A stretch of DNA of 64,000 nucleotides, taken from NCBI RefSeq assembly GCF_002575655.3, contig NC_053039.3:378177633-378241632 (forward strand), read 5' to 3'. The translations under genes and the position numbers were made by a program. Every line of letters starts with the position of its first letter. Position 1 is the stretch's first letter. Positions 11,720 to 22,426 of the stretch are shown here, piece after piece. Below the pieces are notes generated by a model. That model did no database searches. It saw nothing but the letters and a program-made list of their open reading frames with translations, and had not been told where the DNA came from. Source of the DNA: Aegilops tauschii subsp. strangulata. Taxonomy: Eukaryota; Streptophyta; Magnoliopsida; Poales; Poaceae.

Positions 11720-13231
11720 TGATACGTCCATTTTGCATCATGTTTTCCTACTGTTATTTATGATGTTTTTATGCATAATAATGCTTTTTGGGGTAATTTA
11801 GTACCTTTTCTCTCATAATATGCAAGGTTCACACAAAGAGAGAGAATACCGGTAGCTGGAATTCTGGACCTGAAAAAGCTACGTCAGGCTACCTATTCTG
11901 CACAACTCCAAATGAGCTGAAATTTCACGAGGAATTTTTATGGAATAAATAAGAATTATTGGAGAAAATAACTACCAGAGGGGGCCCACCAGGTGAGCAC
12001 AACCCACCTGGGCGCGCCAGGGAGCCCAGGCGCGCCCTTGTGGATTGTGCCCTCCTCGGCCCACCTCCGGTGCCCATTTTCTGGTATATAAGTCATTCGA
12101 CCTAGAAAAAATCAGGAGAGGACTTTCAGGACGTGCGCCGTCGTCTCGAGGCAGAACTTGGGTAGGAGCACTTTTGCCATTCGGCGGAGCGATTCCGCCG
12201 GGGGAACTTCCCTCCCGGAGGGGGAAATCATCTTCATCATCATCACCAACAACTCTCCCATATTGGGGAGGGAAATCTCCATCAAGATCTTCAACAGCAC
12301 CATCTCCTCTCAAACCCTGGTTCATCTCTTGTGTTCAATCTTTGTACTGGAACTATAGATTGGTGCTTGTGGGTGACTAGTAGTGTTGATTACATGTTGT
12401 AGTTGATTACTATATGGTTTATTTGGTGGAAGATTATATGTTCAGATCCATTATGCTATTTAATACCCCTTTGATCATGAGCATGATTATCATTTGTGAG
12501 TAGTTACTTTTGTTCTTGAGGTCACGGGAGAAATCTTGTTGCAAGTAATCATGTGAACCTGATATGTGTTCTATATTTTGATGGTATGTATGTTGTGATT
12601 CCCTTAGTGGTGTCATGTGAACGTCGACTACATGACACTTCACCATACTTGGGCCTAAGGGAATGCATTGTGAGTAGTTATTAGATGATGGGTTGCGAGA
12701 GTGACAAAAGCTTAAACTATAGTTTATGCGCTATTCCGTAAGGGACTGATTTGGATCCAAAATTTAATGCTATGGTTAGATTTATTCTTAATACTTTTCT
12801 CGTAGTTGCGGATGCTTGCGAGGGGTTAATCATAAGTAGGAGGATTGTTCAAGTAAGAACAACACCTAAGCACCGGTCCACCCACATTTCAAATTGTCAA
12901 AGTAGCGAACACAAATCAAACCAACATGATGAAAGTGACTAGATGAAATTCCCGTGTACCCTAAAAAATGCTTTGCTTATCATAAGAGACCGTTTTGGCC
13001 TGTACTTTGCCTCAAAAGGATTTGGCTACCTTGCTGCACTTTTGTTACCATTACCGTTACTTGTTTGTTACAAATTATTTTGCTATCAAACTACTCGTTA
13101 CTTACAATTTCAGTGCTTGCAAACATTACCTTGCTGAAAACCGCTTGTCATTTCCTTCTGCTCCTCGTTGTGTTCGACACTCTTACTTATCGAAAGGACT
13201 ACGATTGAGCCCCTATACTTGTGGGTCATCA
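11720..13231 (+). repeat. 3' LTR of element A
   Basis: 1512 bp, TGATACGTCCATTTTGCATC...GGGTCATCA. A TATA box (GTATATAAG) is at 12084-12092. The next base (13232) starts GTATATAAGG, the same TATA region in another LTR copy (L'), so A appears to have inserted into the TATA box of a related LTR. The matching left TSD would be outside the window. Confidence 0.88.
12084..12092 (+). promoter_or_regulatory. TATA box of the element A LTR
   Basis: GTATATAAG followed by CATTCGACCTAG. The same box occurs at 13232-13240 in L'. It is the likely U3 promoter; transcription would start about 30 bp downstream. Confidence 0.6.
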
Positions 13232-13790
13232 GTATATAAGGTCTTTTGACCTAGAAAAAATAAGGAGAGGACTTTCGAGACGGAGCACCGCCGTCTCGAG
13301 GCGGAACTTGGGCAGGAGCACTTTTGCCATCCGTCGGAGCGATTCCATCGGGGGAACTTCCCTCCTGGAGGGGGAAATAGAAGCCATCGTCATCACCAAC
13401 AACCCTCTCGTCTTTGGGAGGCTAATCTTCATCAACATCTTCAACAACACCATCTCATCTCAAAACCGTAGCTCATGTCTTGTGTTCAATCTTTGTACTC
13501 GAACCTCAAATTGGTACCTGTGGGTGACTAGTAGTGTTGATTGCATCTTGTAGTTGATGCTAGATGATTTATTTGGTGGAAGATTATATGTTCAGATCCA
13601 TTATGCTATTTAATATCCATGTGTTCTTGAGCATTAATATTATTTGTGAGTAGTTTCCTTTATTCTTGAGGCCACGGGAGAAGTCATGTTGCAAGTAATC
13701 ATGTGAATTTGATATTCGTTCGATATTTTGATGATATGTATGTTGTGATTCCCTTAGTGGTGTTATGTGAACGTCGCGGACATGACACTT
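13232..13790 (+). repeat. L' left fragment: LTR of the A family
   Basis: Matches 12084 to about 12640 of A's LTR in the same orientation. It starts at the TATA box and ends where CACTA element J begins. The right part of the same LTR is probably 57588-57963. About 210 bp of LTR, equivalent to about 12641-12852, is absent from the window. Confidence 0.82.
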
Positions 13791-13994
13791 CACTGGTTCG
13801 CATTGGTGCTATACAAACGGTTTTTAACCCCTTTCCGCAACGACATTTGGAACCGTCGCTAAGTGAGTGTGGGCGATAGGGGGTTCCCTCCCACACGACC
13901 CACAAACCATCGGGGATAGGCCCTCCTAGCACACAGGCTGGGGCAAAATGAGCTCGTGTGCGATCGGGCAAGGCATCGAAACACAATCGTTTCT

Positions 13995-14243
13995 GCTCGT
14001 ATGTACATCCCACACGGTGAATCCCAGAAAAACATTTCCGTTCGTATGTATATCACACACAGTCAATCCAAGGAGTACGTTTCCATTCTTATGTACATCC
14101 CACACAGTCAATCCAGAGAAAACATTTCCGTTCGTACGTACATCCCACACAGTTAATCCAGGGAAAACGTTTCCGTTCGTATGTACATCCCACACAGTTA
14201 ATCCAAGGAAAATGTTTCCGTTCGTATGTACATCCCACACAGG
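13995..14243. repeat. 45-bp subterminal tandem repeats of J (about 5.5 copies)
   Basis: Unit GTATGTACATCCCACACAGT plus 25 further bases ending TTTCCGTTC. Copies start near 13999, 14043, 14088, 14135, 14179 and 14224, with one to six differences between neighbours. Because 45 is a multiple of three, the block stays open in several frames and makes false ORFs of up to 198 codons. Confidence 0.88.
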
Positions 14244-14622
14244 TTTATGTATAGGCTCGTGTGTGATAGGTGTAACTATCACACATGCTCTGCCTTGGTT
14301 AACCGTTTGCTTTTATCAACTACATCACACACGATTTGATGAAGAAAACTATGTGGCATTGGGCTATCCATCACAAGCGCTTTTACTGCTAGAACCGTTT
14401 GCAAAGTTCCATGACACATTTAGCAGGTTTATTAGTTTACAATTAATAATTCCAGTATTACGCAAATTTACATTTCATATCAAACAACTGTTTGCCAATT
14501 TCATATCGTGCACATATATATATTTTAACATCACAATACGATAGCTACTTGAAAACAGCACAGTACAACATATAGCTAGTTCAACTTCATAAGAACAATA
14601 TTAGAACAATATATTCATTTCC

Positions 14623-14943
14623 CTAATCGAGATCATCCAGGCTCGTCTTATCCACCTCTGCTTTCAGTTCAGTAAGAACCTGTTTTGCACTGGCCAACTA
14701 GGAAAGTGCCTCCTCCTTCGCCAACACCATCTTAGCAAAGTCTGATTTAAAAAATCTGAGCTCATTCTCCACCTTCCTCTTTTCATCCTACATCTTCAAA
14801 TATTCTTCAGCGTTGACAACACTTTCTCTAAGCCTACCTATGTTCTCTTCCGCATACATGCTCCAGAGCTTTGCTAGGCACATGTTCAAAGACTGTGGTC
14901 ACTCTTGATCAACCCACTCCAAGTAAGAACACTTCCGTTCATC
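14623..14943 (-). pseudogene. Terminal exon of a plant-like gene carried by J (GRF zinc-finger family suspected)
   Basis: On the minus strand a splice acceptor (ATTATAG) precedes GATGAACGG at 14943, and one frame runs 106 codons to a stop at 14623-14625, broken by three internal stops. Visible pieces are ERKCSYLEWVDQE, LWSMYAEENIGRLRESVVNA and KVENELRFFKSDFAKMVLA, ending VDKTSLDDLD. The C-terminal part looks like a coiled coil. From memory it resembles the end of grass proteins with a GRF-type zinc finger, but the finger itself is not seen here. The likely first exon is at 15954-16016. Confidence 0.6.
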
Positions 14944-15953
14944 CTATAATATTTAAAACTAGATCAATAACAATTGTAGGGGAAATGGGTTTATAGCAAC
15001 ATAGAAAATCACCAATACTTATTTTGAAAAACTGAAGAAACAGGTTAATTATGACATATCTTCTAAAAAATATCAATGTGCAAATGAATTAATTACTACT
15101 GAGACAACAACCAAATTCTGAAACATCAGAAGCTATAATTAACTACAACAACGCTACAAGTTCTTACTCATGTACTATAAATAACAAATTGAACATTTTA
15201 TGAGGAAGGTAAATATAACTGCAACAGCATAGCGACACTGTTTGGATGACGGCAAATTGATACTAACAGGTATGTGCATGCACAAATTTAGTAACATAGA
15301 CCTAATAGCACTAAGGCCGTCCACTATGTATGCCAAAACCGGTGTAAAGACAATTGTTGCTACATCTCGCACCAGTGCCCTGCACTGGCGAGCCAATGCA
15401 GCGAAAACAAATCAGGGACCCGGACTCTGGAGCACCTAGTTGCTCCGATGCCCAGTTCCTTGGTGCCATAAAGATTTAGTATTTTACTGCTTGGCTGCTC
15501 GGATGTGTGGACCAAAGTTGGCTGCACAAACTACTGAAGCGGTGCCAAATAATTTTCTAATGGCACTGCTGATGAGATGGCAACATTTTTAGATACTAGG
15601 TACAAACTGTGACACTGTCTTAGGATGTGTTGGTTGAAGGTGTGGTATGAAAGGGTTGGGAATGTGATAGTGTCTGAATCACATCTAACAAATGATTTGT
15701 AACAACGAAAGAGGGTCCAACCTTCTCTGCACATGCCAGAAACTTCCTCCCACTGTCCACAGATTCAAACGCAACTAGCTTCGCGCATGGAGATTGATGG
15801 TGACAACAAGCAGACAGATCTTCAGCCACCCCGCTCCATTCGTTGCACCTGATGGTCCTAGGGAGCTACAAGAGGAAGAAATTACTCAAATCGACCACCG
15901 GGTAAAAATCCTTCATTCCAAGTCATAGCCCGAGAGAGAGAAGAGAGGCATAC
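14944..15953. other. Non-coding interior of J between two minus-strand exons
   Basis: AT-rich, probably intron sequence of the minus-strand gene remnant or filler. No conserved exon was recognised here; the finger-encoding exon expected between the two ends appears to be missing. Confidence 0.45.
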
Positions 15954-16016
15954 CTGCGTTGTGAAGGAGTCGTCGTCGGAGGAGGAACCGCTGGAAAGGT
16001 CTTTGAAGAAGACCAT
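15954..16016 (-). pseudogene. First exon of the minus-strand gene remnant in J
   Basis: ATG at 16016 opens a 21-codon exon, MVFFKDLSSGSSSDDDSFTT plus Gln, followed at once by GTATGC, a good plant 5' splice site. The Ser/Asp-rich start and the splice site suggest a real former exon. The same strand and distance link it to the exon at 14623-14943. Confidence 0.5.
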
Positions 16017-16082
16017 GGCGACCCTGGCGGTAGGATGCGAGACGGCGAGAGCGAGAAAGCAAGTGAGAAAGCGTCTATATCT

Positions 16083-16105
16083 TAGGAAGGAAGGAAGGAA
16101 GGAAG
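16083..16105. repeat. GGAA microsatellite
   Basis: About five GGAA units (AGGAAGGAAGGAAGGAAGGAG) in the presumed 5' region of the minus-strand gene remnant. Confidence 0.8.
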
Positions 16106-16506
16106 GAGGAAACAAGGGAAATGTGACTTGTGGTCGGGGAGAAAAGGGGGTGGGGAAGGGGGTAGATATTTTGGCGGTAGGCCAAAAATTTGGAAATGTG
16201 GAGGGAAACTTTGCGCGCGGTGCCGCCGGACACCATTCACTTTGAACGATTATGTGCATTGCAAATGATTCTTCTGCTTTACACGCATGGGATGAGTTTG
16301 ATAATTCAAATTTTGGTGGAAATTTCCCCGGGTACGTCATTGCATAATTTAACATCGCTTGCTAATCTGGGCACACAAAAGAGCGTACAACACACAAACC
16401 ACACTTACTGAATCGAGCAATTTCAGTAATTAAATAGAGCCAGTTAACCTAAACATTGCTTTATACAAAGACCAGCATTAAAAACAAAGCCTAAGTACGC
16501 ATAATT

Positions 16507-17184
16507 TTAACAAATCCGCCACCGCACCGGCCCATGCATCGCCGGTGTGAGATGAGACGTCGATGACTTGTCCTGGTGACATGCCGCCGTTGGTGGACTC
16601 CGCGCCCCCCTGCTGAAGTCGACCGCGTCCTCGTCCTCGTCGCTGCCCTCAAGGTTGTAGTACTCGTAGTAGTGGCTGCACCAGAGCTCGCGTTGGTACT
16701 CCACCGCTGATTCCTCGATGGGCAGACTCTTCTCTACTTCGACCTCGGCCAGGCGCAACTCCTCCTCCCGGCGCTCCTTGATCTCTGCCGCCTCTTGCAT
16801 CTCCAGCTCCTGCTCGGCGATCTCATGAGGAAGCAGGTGCTCCATGGCCACCGCTGCCTATTCGGACATGGGTTGCATGCTGGATTCCGAGGTGGGCTGG
16901 AATACCTTGGTGTGTGCGTCCTTGATCTTGGCGTGGATGGCCTCGACCCGGGCCAAGGCGGCACAGACGGCAGCTCAAGCGCTCTCGGTGTTTGCAGCCG
17001 CCATCGCAGTAGCAGCTACAGCCGTCTCGGCTACTGCAGCTGCCCTGTCGGCTGCCGCAGATGCCCTCTCGGCGGATGCGGCCACGCTCAATGCGGATGC
17101 AGCGGCACTCTCGGTGTAGGCGGCCGTGCTCTCGGCGTAGGTGGCGGCGCTCGGGGAGGACGCGGCCATCGTACGGGCCTTCAC
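16507..17184 (-). pseudogene. Alanine-rich and acidic ORF with two stops, carried by J
   Basis: One minus-strand frame spans 225 codons with stops at 16975-16977 and 16858-16860. The N-terminal part is almost pure Ala/Ser/Thr/Glu (for example AASAERASAAADRAAAVAET). The middle is Glu/Arg-rich and helical (EQELEMQEAAEIKERREEEL), then come an aromatic box HYYEYYNLEGSDEDED and a basic C-terminus. The GC content is far above that of the flanks. It looks like a captured plant coding sequence that has decayed. I do not recognise the protein. Confidence 0.55.
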
Positions 17185-17452
17185 GAAGCGTTTCCACGGT
17201 GTCTTCTTTGCAAGAAGGGGGTGCAGGAATGGGGATCGAGATTCATGGATTCAGGGGTTGCCAGCACTAGAGCAGACGAGCCGACGAAGCTTAAGGAGGA
17301 AGACTTAAATAGACCCAGAAATTTTCATCGCAAACGGTAACTACAAAAAACTGTGTGTGATGTTGTGGATATTTTTTTATTAGCTGTGAAAGACGAATTT
17401 GGAGTAAATTCGCAATGGATGGTGTTTTAAATGTACGAGAAAATTTGTAGTA

Positions 17453-18640
17453 CTAATAGAACTATCATGTCAAATTTTAGAAAATTTCAGGGGTCATTTG
17501 GCCTTTTAAGACATTTAAGTGATTTTCTAGCCATTTAATGACCGTAATTCAAATTTGAACTACATGTACATGCAACAGCTAACCATAACGGTTTGAAAAG
17601 TCATATTTTGTGTACTTGTGTGCGATTTAATTCCACGTGCAGTAAATTGGAAGGAATTTTCAAACATAATGGTCTAACCGCTATGACACAATTAAGCATG
17701 GAGTGCCATGGCATTTAAATTCCAAAATATTAAAAAAAAGATCAGAAACACATGAAACCTTGCTTGATGCATGCCACCAAGATGATGTGGTAAAAAATTT
17801 GGCATGTTTGATGAAAGTTTGGACACACACCCCTCACAAACCGAATCAACTCACGAGAGGCTCGTGGTTCCGAGAGGGAACAATCCATGTTTGATGACGA
17901 ACGGGAGATAGCTTCCCCTTACGGCCTTCAAATTTTTTCAACATTTAACATGCACTAATACAGCTGTCATGTGAAAATTCAGAAAATTTCAGGGGTCATT
18001 TAACCTTTTAAAGACATTTAAATGATTTTCTAGCCATTTAATGACCATAATTCAAATTTGAACTACATGTACATGCAACAGCTAACCATAACGGTTCGAA
18101 AAATCATATTTGTGTACTTGTGTGCAAGTTAATTCCATGTGCAGTAAATTAGAAGGAATTTTCAAACATATTGGTCTCACGACATGGACACATGCATGGA
18201 GTGCCATGGCATTTTAATTCCAAAAAATTAAAAAATGATCAGAAAAACATGAAACCTTGCTCGATGTAATGTCATGCCACCAAGATGATGTGGTAAAACA
18301 ATTCGCATGTTTGACAAAAGTTTGGACACACGCCCCTCACAAACCAAAGCAACTCAGTAGAAGGCTCATGGTTCCGAGAGGGAACAATGCATGTTTGATG
18401 ACGAATAGGAGATAGCTTCCCCTTACGGCCATCAAATTTTTTTCTACGTTTAACATACACTAATACAACTGTCACGTGAAAATTTGGAAAATTTTAGGGG
18501 TCATTTGACCTTTTAAAGACATTTAAGAGATTTTATAGCCATTTAATGACCGTAATTCAAATTTGAACTACATCCACATGCAACGGCTAACCATAACAGT
18601 TTGAAAAATCATATTTTTGTGTACTTGTGTGCGAGTTAAA
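17453..18640. repeat. About 500-bp tandem repeats in J (2.4 copies)
   Basis: Units start at ACTAATA near 17453, 17954 and 18459, giving periods of about 501 and 505 bp. They share CATTTAATGACCGTAATTC, AACTACATGTACATGCAAC and GAGTGCCATGGCATTTAA. The third copy stops near 18640. The sequence is AT-rich and non-coding. Confidence 0.85.
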
Positions 18641-18993
18641 AAATCATCAGACGATGTAAATATCTGGTGTTCAAAAAAGAAAATGTAAAGATCTGGCAAG
18701 ACAACCAGCCCCCACACGATTGGGACTCTATTTCGCGCCTTGAGGTTTGGAAGGTGAGTGGCGGGGGTTATTAATCAGACACGGTTCTGTACTGGAAACC
18801 GTCAGCTATTATGTTCACACACGGATTTTGCTGCGGGAATCATGTGTAATTCAAACTACAGTACTCGTAAATTCCGGCGACCGGCGTGTGTACTGTTCCC
18901 ATCGATCTAGATTCCGGCCGCCAATAAATACTACCTTGCTGATGTCGTCCCGCTTGCATTCTCATCTCTACATCCTCCCCTCGCTCGCTCGCC

Positions 18994-19028
<35 letters not shown>

Positions 19029-19039
19029 AAATCTCTGCC
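18641..19039 (+). promoter_or_regulatory. Promoter-like and 5' UTR-like segment before the J cargo pseudogene
   Basis: CCAATAAATACTA at 18921-18933 could be a TATA-like box about 110 bp before the ATG at 19040. A long CT microsatellite (about 18996-19028), common in plant 5' UTRs, lies directly upstream of the ATG. Upstream, CAGACACGGTTCTG and ACACACGGATTTT repeat words found in CACTA subterminal regions. Activity is inference. Confidence 0.45.
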
Positions 19040-19515
19040 ATGGCGCCGCCGGTCTGCCCACGCGCCGACGAGGATTCGCCACCCCCCGAGGATGCTCACT
19101 GGAAGAGCAGCGATGAGGACCCCTACGCGTCGCCGGACGAGGTTGCGCCGGACCCCCAACTTTGGATTGGTTTCGGGGCGAGTACAATCTTTGTTTGCGG
19201 AAGTCGCTGCCGCCGGCTGAGAAAGCCAGGCAAGTGGCGTTCAAGAAGGAGCTGACAGAGGAGGAAGCCAGGTACCAGGCGGCCTGTGAAGCCCGTGATG
19301 CCGCCTGGAAAAAGGAGGCGGTGGAGCTTTGGGGGCGGGCGTGCCGTCATGCGTAGAAGGTGTACGAAGACGGGTACTTCGCGAGGAAGGTCAAAGGCGC
19401 TAGGCGCCTCATCGCTGCATGGAGGTGGGCCGATAAGCTCCAGCGTGCCACCGGCGAGGAGCTCCGGTGGGCGCCCAACGAAATGGCAAGATCATTCGCG
19501 CTCGTCCGCCAGTAA
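19040..19515 (+). pseudogene. Plant-like gene remnant carried by J, one frameshift and one stop
   Basis: The ATG at 19040 in good context (tgccATGG) starts an acidic, Pro-rich segment (PRADEDSPPPEDAHWKSSDE). Around 19150-19162 the frame shifts by one base. The second frame carries a helical, charged region (AEKARQVAFKKELTEEEARY, ARDAAWKKEAVELWGRAC), a TAG at 19354-19356, then DGYFARKVKGARRLIAAWRW and a natural-looking TAA at 19513-19515. Total about 158 codons. Coding sense is preserved across both lesions, so this was once a real protein. I recall similar sequences in wheat, some next to GRF-type proteins, but its function is unknown to me. Confidence 0.6.
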
Positions 19516-19520
19516 GAGGC

Positions 19521-20427
19521 AGATCGGTCCGACCGAGTTTTCTAATTCGGTTCCACCGAGTTTGGTGATTTGTGTGTAACGGCTAGATTTTGTATGGAGG
19601 CTACATATACCCCTCCACCCACTCTTCATTCGTGGAGAGAGCCATCAGAACACGCCTACACTTCCAACATACATTTTCTGAGAGAGAGCCACCTACACTT
19701 GTGTTGAGGTCAAGATATTCCATTCCAACCACATAAATCTTGATCTCTAGCCTTCCCCAAGTTGCTTTCCACTCAAATCTTCTTTCTACCAAATCCAATC
19801 CTATGAGAGAGAGTTGAGTGTTGGGGAGACTATCATTTGTAGCACAAGAGCAAGGAGTTCATCATCAACACACCATTTGTTATTTCTTGGAGAGTGGTGT
19901 CTCCTAGATTGGCTAGGTGTCACTTGGGAGCCTCCGTCAAGATTGCGGAGTTGAACCAAGGAGTTTGTAAGGGCAAGGAGATCGCCTACTTCGTGAAGAT
20001 CTACCCGAGTGAGGCAAGTCCTTCATGGGCGACGGCCATGGTGGGATAGACAAGGTTGCTTCTTCGTGGACCCTTCGTCGGTGGAGCCCTTCGTGGACTC
20101 GCGCAACCGTTACCCTTCGTGGGTTGAAGTCTCCATCAACGTGGATGTACGATAGCACCACCTATCGGAACCACGAATGAAAAATCTCCGTGTCTCCAAA
20201 TTGCGTTTGCACACTCCAATCCCTTCCTTTACATCCTTGCAACTTGCATGCTTTACTTTCCGCTGCTCATATACTCTTTGTATGCTTGCATGCTTGCTTG
20301 ATATGTATTGTGAATGTTTAAACTTGTGCTTATACTCCACTTCAACTCAAGAGATTAAAAACTGCAACTTTTCTTGATTAGAGTCTATTCACCCCCCCCC
20401 TCTAGACACCTCTTCTCGATCCTTTCA
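19521..20427 (+). repeat. 5' LTR of C, first about 707 bp missing
   Basis: Homologous to about 35773-36679 of the 3' LTR, ending CTTTCA. The start is cut off at a junction with CACTA J. The TATA region reads CTACATATA (19601) where the 3' LTR has CTATATATA, a further hit to the promoter. Confidence 0.9.
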
Positions 20428-20429
20428 AT

Positions 20430-20441
20430 TGGTATCAGAGC
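20430..20441 (+). other. Primer binding site of C (initiator Met tRNA)
   Basis: TGGTATCAGAGC, complementary to the 3' end of tRNA-iMet, two bases after the LTR end. Confidence 0.92.
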
Positions 20442-20482
20442 TTTGGTCTCCATTGCCTTGGTTTAAACACCTTTGGAGGAAG

Positions 20483-21540
20483 ATGGATGTGTCTACTTTG
20501 GGGAGTCTTAGACATAGAGTGCCTATTCTTGATGGAGAATATTTTCATGAGTGGAAAAATGAAATGCTTGAGATTTTCAATGAATATCATTTGAACAAGT
20601 ACATTACTAGCCCTTGTGCACCTCATATTGATCCTTTGCATCCCACACCCAAAAAGGATCTAGACATGATTCACAATCTTAGAACTATCAATCTTATCAT
20701 AAGAGGATTGCCCAAAAATTTGATTGCTAGTTTGCCTACTCTTGATTGTGCCTATACTATATGGAGATTTCTTGAGGAACGATTCCCAGATTATTCCTTG
20801 AAAAATTTAGACGAAATTCTCCATAAGTCTATTGCCTTGAGTAAGATGAATTCTAGTGATCCTAGATTTGGTGATTGTCTATTTGAGCTTACAAATCTCA
20901 TGCGTGCCATAGGAGATGTAGGGATCATTAGCAATATCATTTCCGAAGCTATTAGAATCCATAAAGATAACCATAGAAGTGATCATTTATCTAATGAATT
21001 ACCCTCTCTAGGAATTGATCAATCACAAGATGATGTTGAACATGGATACTATGATGAGAATGATGATGATAGTGACTATGATCTTGATGATGCAATGAGA
21101 CACTTTGGTCTTATGGCAAATCTTTGCGGCTACATGGCTGGAGGAAAGGAATGGGTCCTTGATAGTGGATGTACTGATCATATGACCGAAGATAAAGATA
21201 TGTTCCGTGAGCTTGCTGAAAACGACGGCCCTCGAAAATATGTCACTTTTGGTGATAACTCAAAGGGTAAGGTGGTTGGCCTCGGTAAGGTGGCCATCTC
21301 ACATGATAGCTCCATACAAAATTTTATGCTCGTTGAATCTCTTGGGTACAATTTACTTTCAGTTTCTAGACTTGCTGATTTCGGTTTCAATGTCCTATTC
21401 ACTGAAGTAGATTGCCAAGTGTTTCATAGAGACAATCGTAAAATGGTCTTTACCAGTATACGTAGAGGTGATCTTTACATTGTTGATTTCACTAAAAAGG
21501 CTCAACCTAGAACTTGCTTAATTGCTAAATCTTCTAAGGG
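20483..21540 (+). pseudogene. Copia gag and protease (element C)
   Basis: ATG at 20483 (MDVSTLGSLRHRVPILDG) starts a gag domain (FHEWKNEMLEIFN, TIWRFLEERF, LFELTNLMRAIGDV). The zinc knuckle normally between gag and protease is absent: after HRSDHLSNELP comes an acidic stretch (YDENDDDSDYDLDDAM) and then the protease with its active-site triad DSG (WVLDSGCTDHM). A deletion in the gag C-terminus is likely. The frame is open here; the first stop comes in integrase. It uses the same frame as integrase and RT. Confidence 0.88.
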
Positions 21541-22366
21541 TTGGTTGTGGCATAGAAGGCTAGGTCATGTGGGTATGCGAAATCTTGATAAGCTTATTAA
21601 AGGTGATCATATCCTTGGAGTAAAAGATGTCATATTTGACAAGGATAGACTTTGTAGTGCTTATCAGGCAGGGAAACAAGTTGGAGGAAGTCATCGCGCG
21701 AAGAACATCATGACCACGAGAAGACCACTCGAGCTACTTCACATGGATATCTTTGGTCCAAATGCCTATAAGAGTCTCGGTGGTAACTCATTTGGACTAG
21801 TCATAGTTGATGATTTTTCAAGATTTACGTGGGTATTCTTTCTTGATGACAAATCGCAGGTCCAAAAGATCTTCAAAAACTTCGCTAGGAAGGCCCAAAA
21901 TCAATTTGACGTGAAGATCAATAAGGTTTGGAACGACAACGGAACGGAGTTCAAGAACGCAAATGTGGATACCTTTCTTGATGAAGAGGGGATTTCACAT
22001 GAGTTCTCGGCTACGTAAACAACTCAACAAAATGGAGTTGTTGAGAGGAAGAACCGGACTCTTATTGAGATGGCAAGAACGATGCTTGATGAGTACAAGA
22101 CTCCAAAACACTTTTGGGCGGAAGCGGTTGAGACAGCTTGTCATGCAACAAATCGCTTGTATCTTCACAAGCTACTCGGCAAGACGGCATACGAGCTCCT
22201 CACCGGTAACAAACCCCAAGTTGGATACTTTCGAGTATTTGGCTCAAAATGCTACATTCTTGATAAGCATCGTCGTTCTAAATTTGCTCCTAAATCTCAT
22301 GAAGATTTCCTACTTGGTTATGCCTCAAACTCTCACACTTACCGTGTCTACAACAATTTCACCTGA
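21541..22366 (+). pseudogene. Copia integrase (element C)
   Basis: Zinc-binding part with LWHRRLGHVG; the second Cys of the CxxC pair is Tyr (CSAYQAG). The core has Asp in LLHMDIFGP and in WNDNGTEF. A TAA at 22016-22018 lies just before the catalytic Glu (NGVVERKNRTL), and a TGA at 22364-22366 cuts the C-terminus (SHTYRVYNNF). A third stop is at 22415-22417. All are in the same frame, so these are point mutations, not shifts. Loss of the zinc ligand would also disable it. Confidence 0.9.
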
Positions 22367-22426
22367 AAGGTTGAAGAGACGGTAGATGTGAAGTTTGATG
22401 AATCTAACGGCTCTTAAGTAGAGCAA

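Larger units (their letters stand above)
1..13231 (+). mobile_element. Element A: Ty3/gypsy retrotransposon, 5' part outside the window
   Basis: Sense-strand gypsy element read from the RT catalytic motif at the left edge through RNase H, integrase, an extra ORF, a long 3' non-coding region and the 3' LTR (11720-13231). Domain order RT-RNase H-integrase is the gypsy order. It is split by element B at 810-7896, and pol coding resumes in frame after B and one TSD copy. Gag, protease and the 5' LTR lie to the left of the window. The element is dead because pol has several stops. The family was not named with certainty; LTRs beginning TGATACGTCCATTTTGCATC are common in Triticeae gypsy elements. 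Confidence 0.9.
13791..19520. mobile_element. Element J: CACTA-type transposon with gene cargo, right end missing
   Basis: Begins CACTGGTTCGCATTGG at 13791, inside the L' LTR at the word ACACTT|CAC. The terminal CACT, the short subterminal tandem repeats (45-bp unit) and the carried plant-like gene pieces are typical of CACTA elements. No transposase is visible. No matching inverted terminus is found on the right: the element stops at 19520 against a truncated copia LTR. Orientation is not defined. Confidence 0.65.

Noticed and set aside
13995..14243. CRISPR-like direct repeats
   Set aside because: The repeats are contiguous with no unique spacers, and the context is a plant transposon.
13948..14544. 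198-codon ORF with repeated HTVNP-KTFPFVCTS units
   Set aside because: The 45-bp tandem repeat is a multiple of three, so it stays open in more than one frame; it is non-coding subterminal CACTA sequence.
18747..19244. Overlapping Arg/Ser-rich ORFs on both strands
   Set aside because: They are caused by the CT microsatellite and GC-rich start of the cargo pseudogene; the ATG at 19040 gives the better frame.
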